NCBI GenBank assembly: GCA_017380955.1
Contig: JAFOCZ010000194.1
Span: 1-5,379 of the forward strand
Direction: 5' to 3'
Source: Alistipes sp.
GTDB lineage: Bacteria; Bacteroidota; Bacteroidia; Bacteroidales; Rikenellaceae
Length of the DNA: 5,379 nt
The stretch's first letter is position 1; each line of letters begins with the position of its first letter. Both the position numbers and the translations under genes were made by a program. Positions 5,261 to 5,379 of this stretch are shown in pieces. The notes beneath the pieces are model-generated. The model had not been told where the DNA came from, made no database searches, and was given only the letters and a program-made list of their open reading frames with translations.

Positions 5261-5379
5261 ATGTCAAACTATTTTCCTATGGGTTTTGTTTACCCTACAG
5301 GACCAAACATGATCTATAGCGACGCAAATCCCGATCCGGCTATTGATACCTTGAAAGCCAGAGTTGCCTATCTCAACCT
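5261..5379 (+). CDS. Unrecognised gene, N-terminal 39 codons
   Basis: ATG 5261 is preceded by a strong AAAGGAG (5245-5251) at 9-nt spacing, and the frame is open to the window edge. The visible protein starts MSNYFPMGFVYPTGP and continues with a segment rich in N, D and P, then DTLKARVAYLN, which could begin an amphipathic helix or coiled coil. There is no signal peptide. I do not recognise the family. It has the same orientation as the DUF932-like gene and lies 87 bp after it, separated by the hairpin at 5189-5234, so it may be a differently expressed member of the same element. Confidence 0.7.
   Translation, partial: MSNYFPMGFVYPTGPNMIYSDANPDPAIDTLKARVAYLN

Noticed and set aside
1..5379. 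CRISPR array, tRNA, rRNA, transposase, integrase or retron
   Set aside because: No regularly spaced repeats, cloverleaf-like segments or recombinase or reverse transcriptase motifs were seen on either strand by eye.

Overview
The window joins two segments that look as if they come from different bacterial phyla. Positions 1 to about 3718 look like ordinary Bacteroidota (Bacteroidales-type) chromosome. The genes there have no clear Shine-Dalgarno sequences, three gene starts are preceded by the Bacteroidota -7 motif TAnnTTTG, and the gene content fits: a CotH-type surface lipoprotein, dprA, a TatD-family hydrolase and a type I asparaginase. An Alistipes/Rikenellaceae-like source is a guess from overall feel only. 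From about 3719 onward the style changes. The intergenic DNA is AT-rich, ribosome binding sites are strong (AAAGGAAG, AAAGGAG), GAA codons become common for Glu, and hairpins followed by U-runs separate the genes. This resembles a Bacillota (Clostridia-like) mobile element, plasmid or phage.

Layout, left to right. On the minus strand, 658..1 is the N-terminal part of a secreted lipoprotein with an acidic linker and the start of a CotH kinase-like domain. A 166-bp divergent region (659-824) follows, holding back-to-back promoter candidates and a hairpin in the dprA leader. On the plus strand, dprA (825-1934) and tatD (2004-2780) lie 69 bp apart and are probably co-transcribed. The asparaginase gene (start 2927) has its own promoter candidate, but its recognisable protein stops at about residue 264 of the usual 340-350. 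The foreign-looking segment then starts with a terminator (3749-3796), a second long inverted repeat with a U-run (3827-3907), a 403-aa gene tentatively placed in the DUF932 phage/plasmid-protein group (3962-5173), a further terminator or attenuator (5189-5240), and the start of an unrecognised gene (5261 to the window edge).

The asparaginase frame stays open through the foreign intergenic DNA and happens to be in phase with the DUF932-like gene, so a naive caller reports one 748-aa protein. I read that as an artefact. The main open question is whether the junction near 3719 is a real insertion into the asparaginase gene or a metagenome assembly chimera; the window shows only one edge and cannot decide.

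The left genes are mostly housekeeping: DNA uptake and recombination, metal-dependent nuclease, asparagine catabolism. The right genes are accessory. I see no rRNA, tRNA, CRISPR array, transposase or integrase, and no proof of a new biological system.
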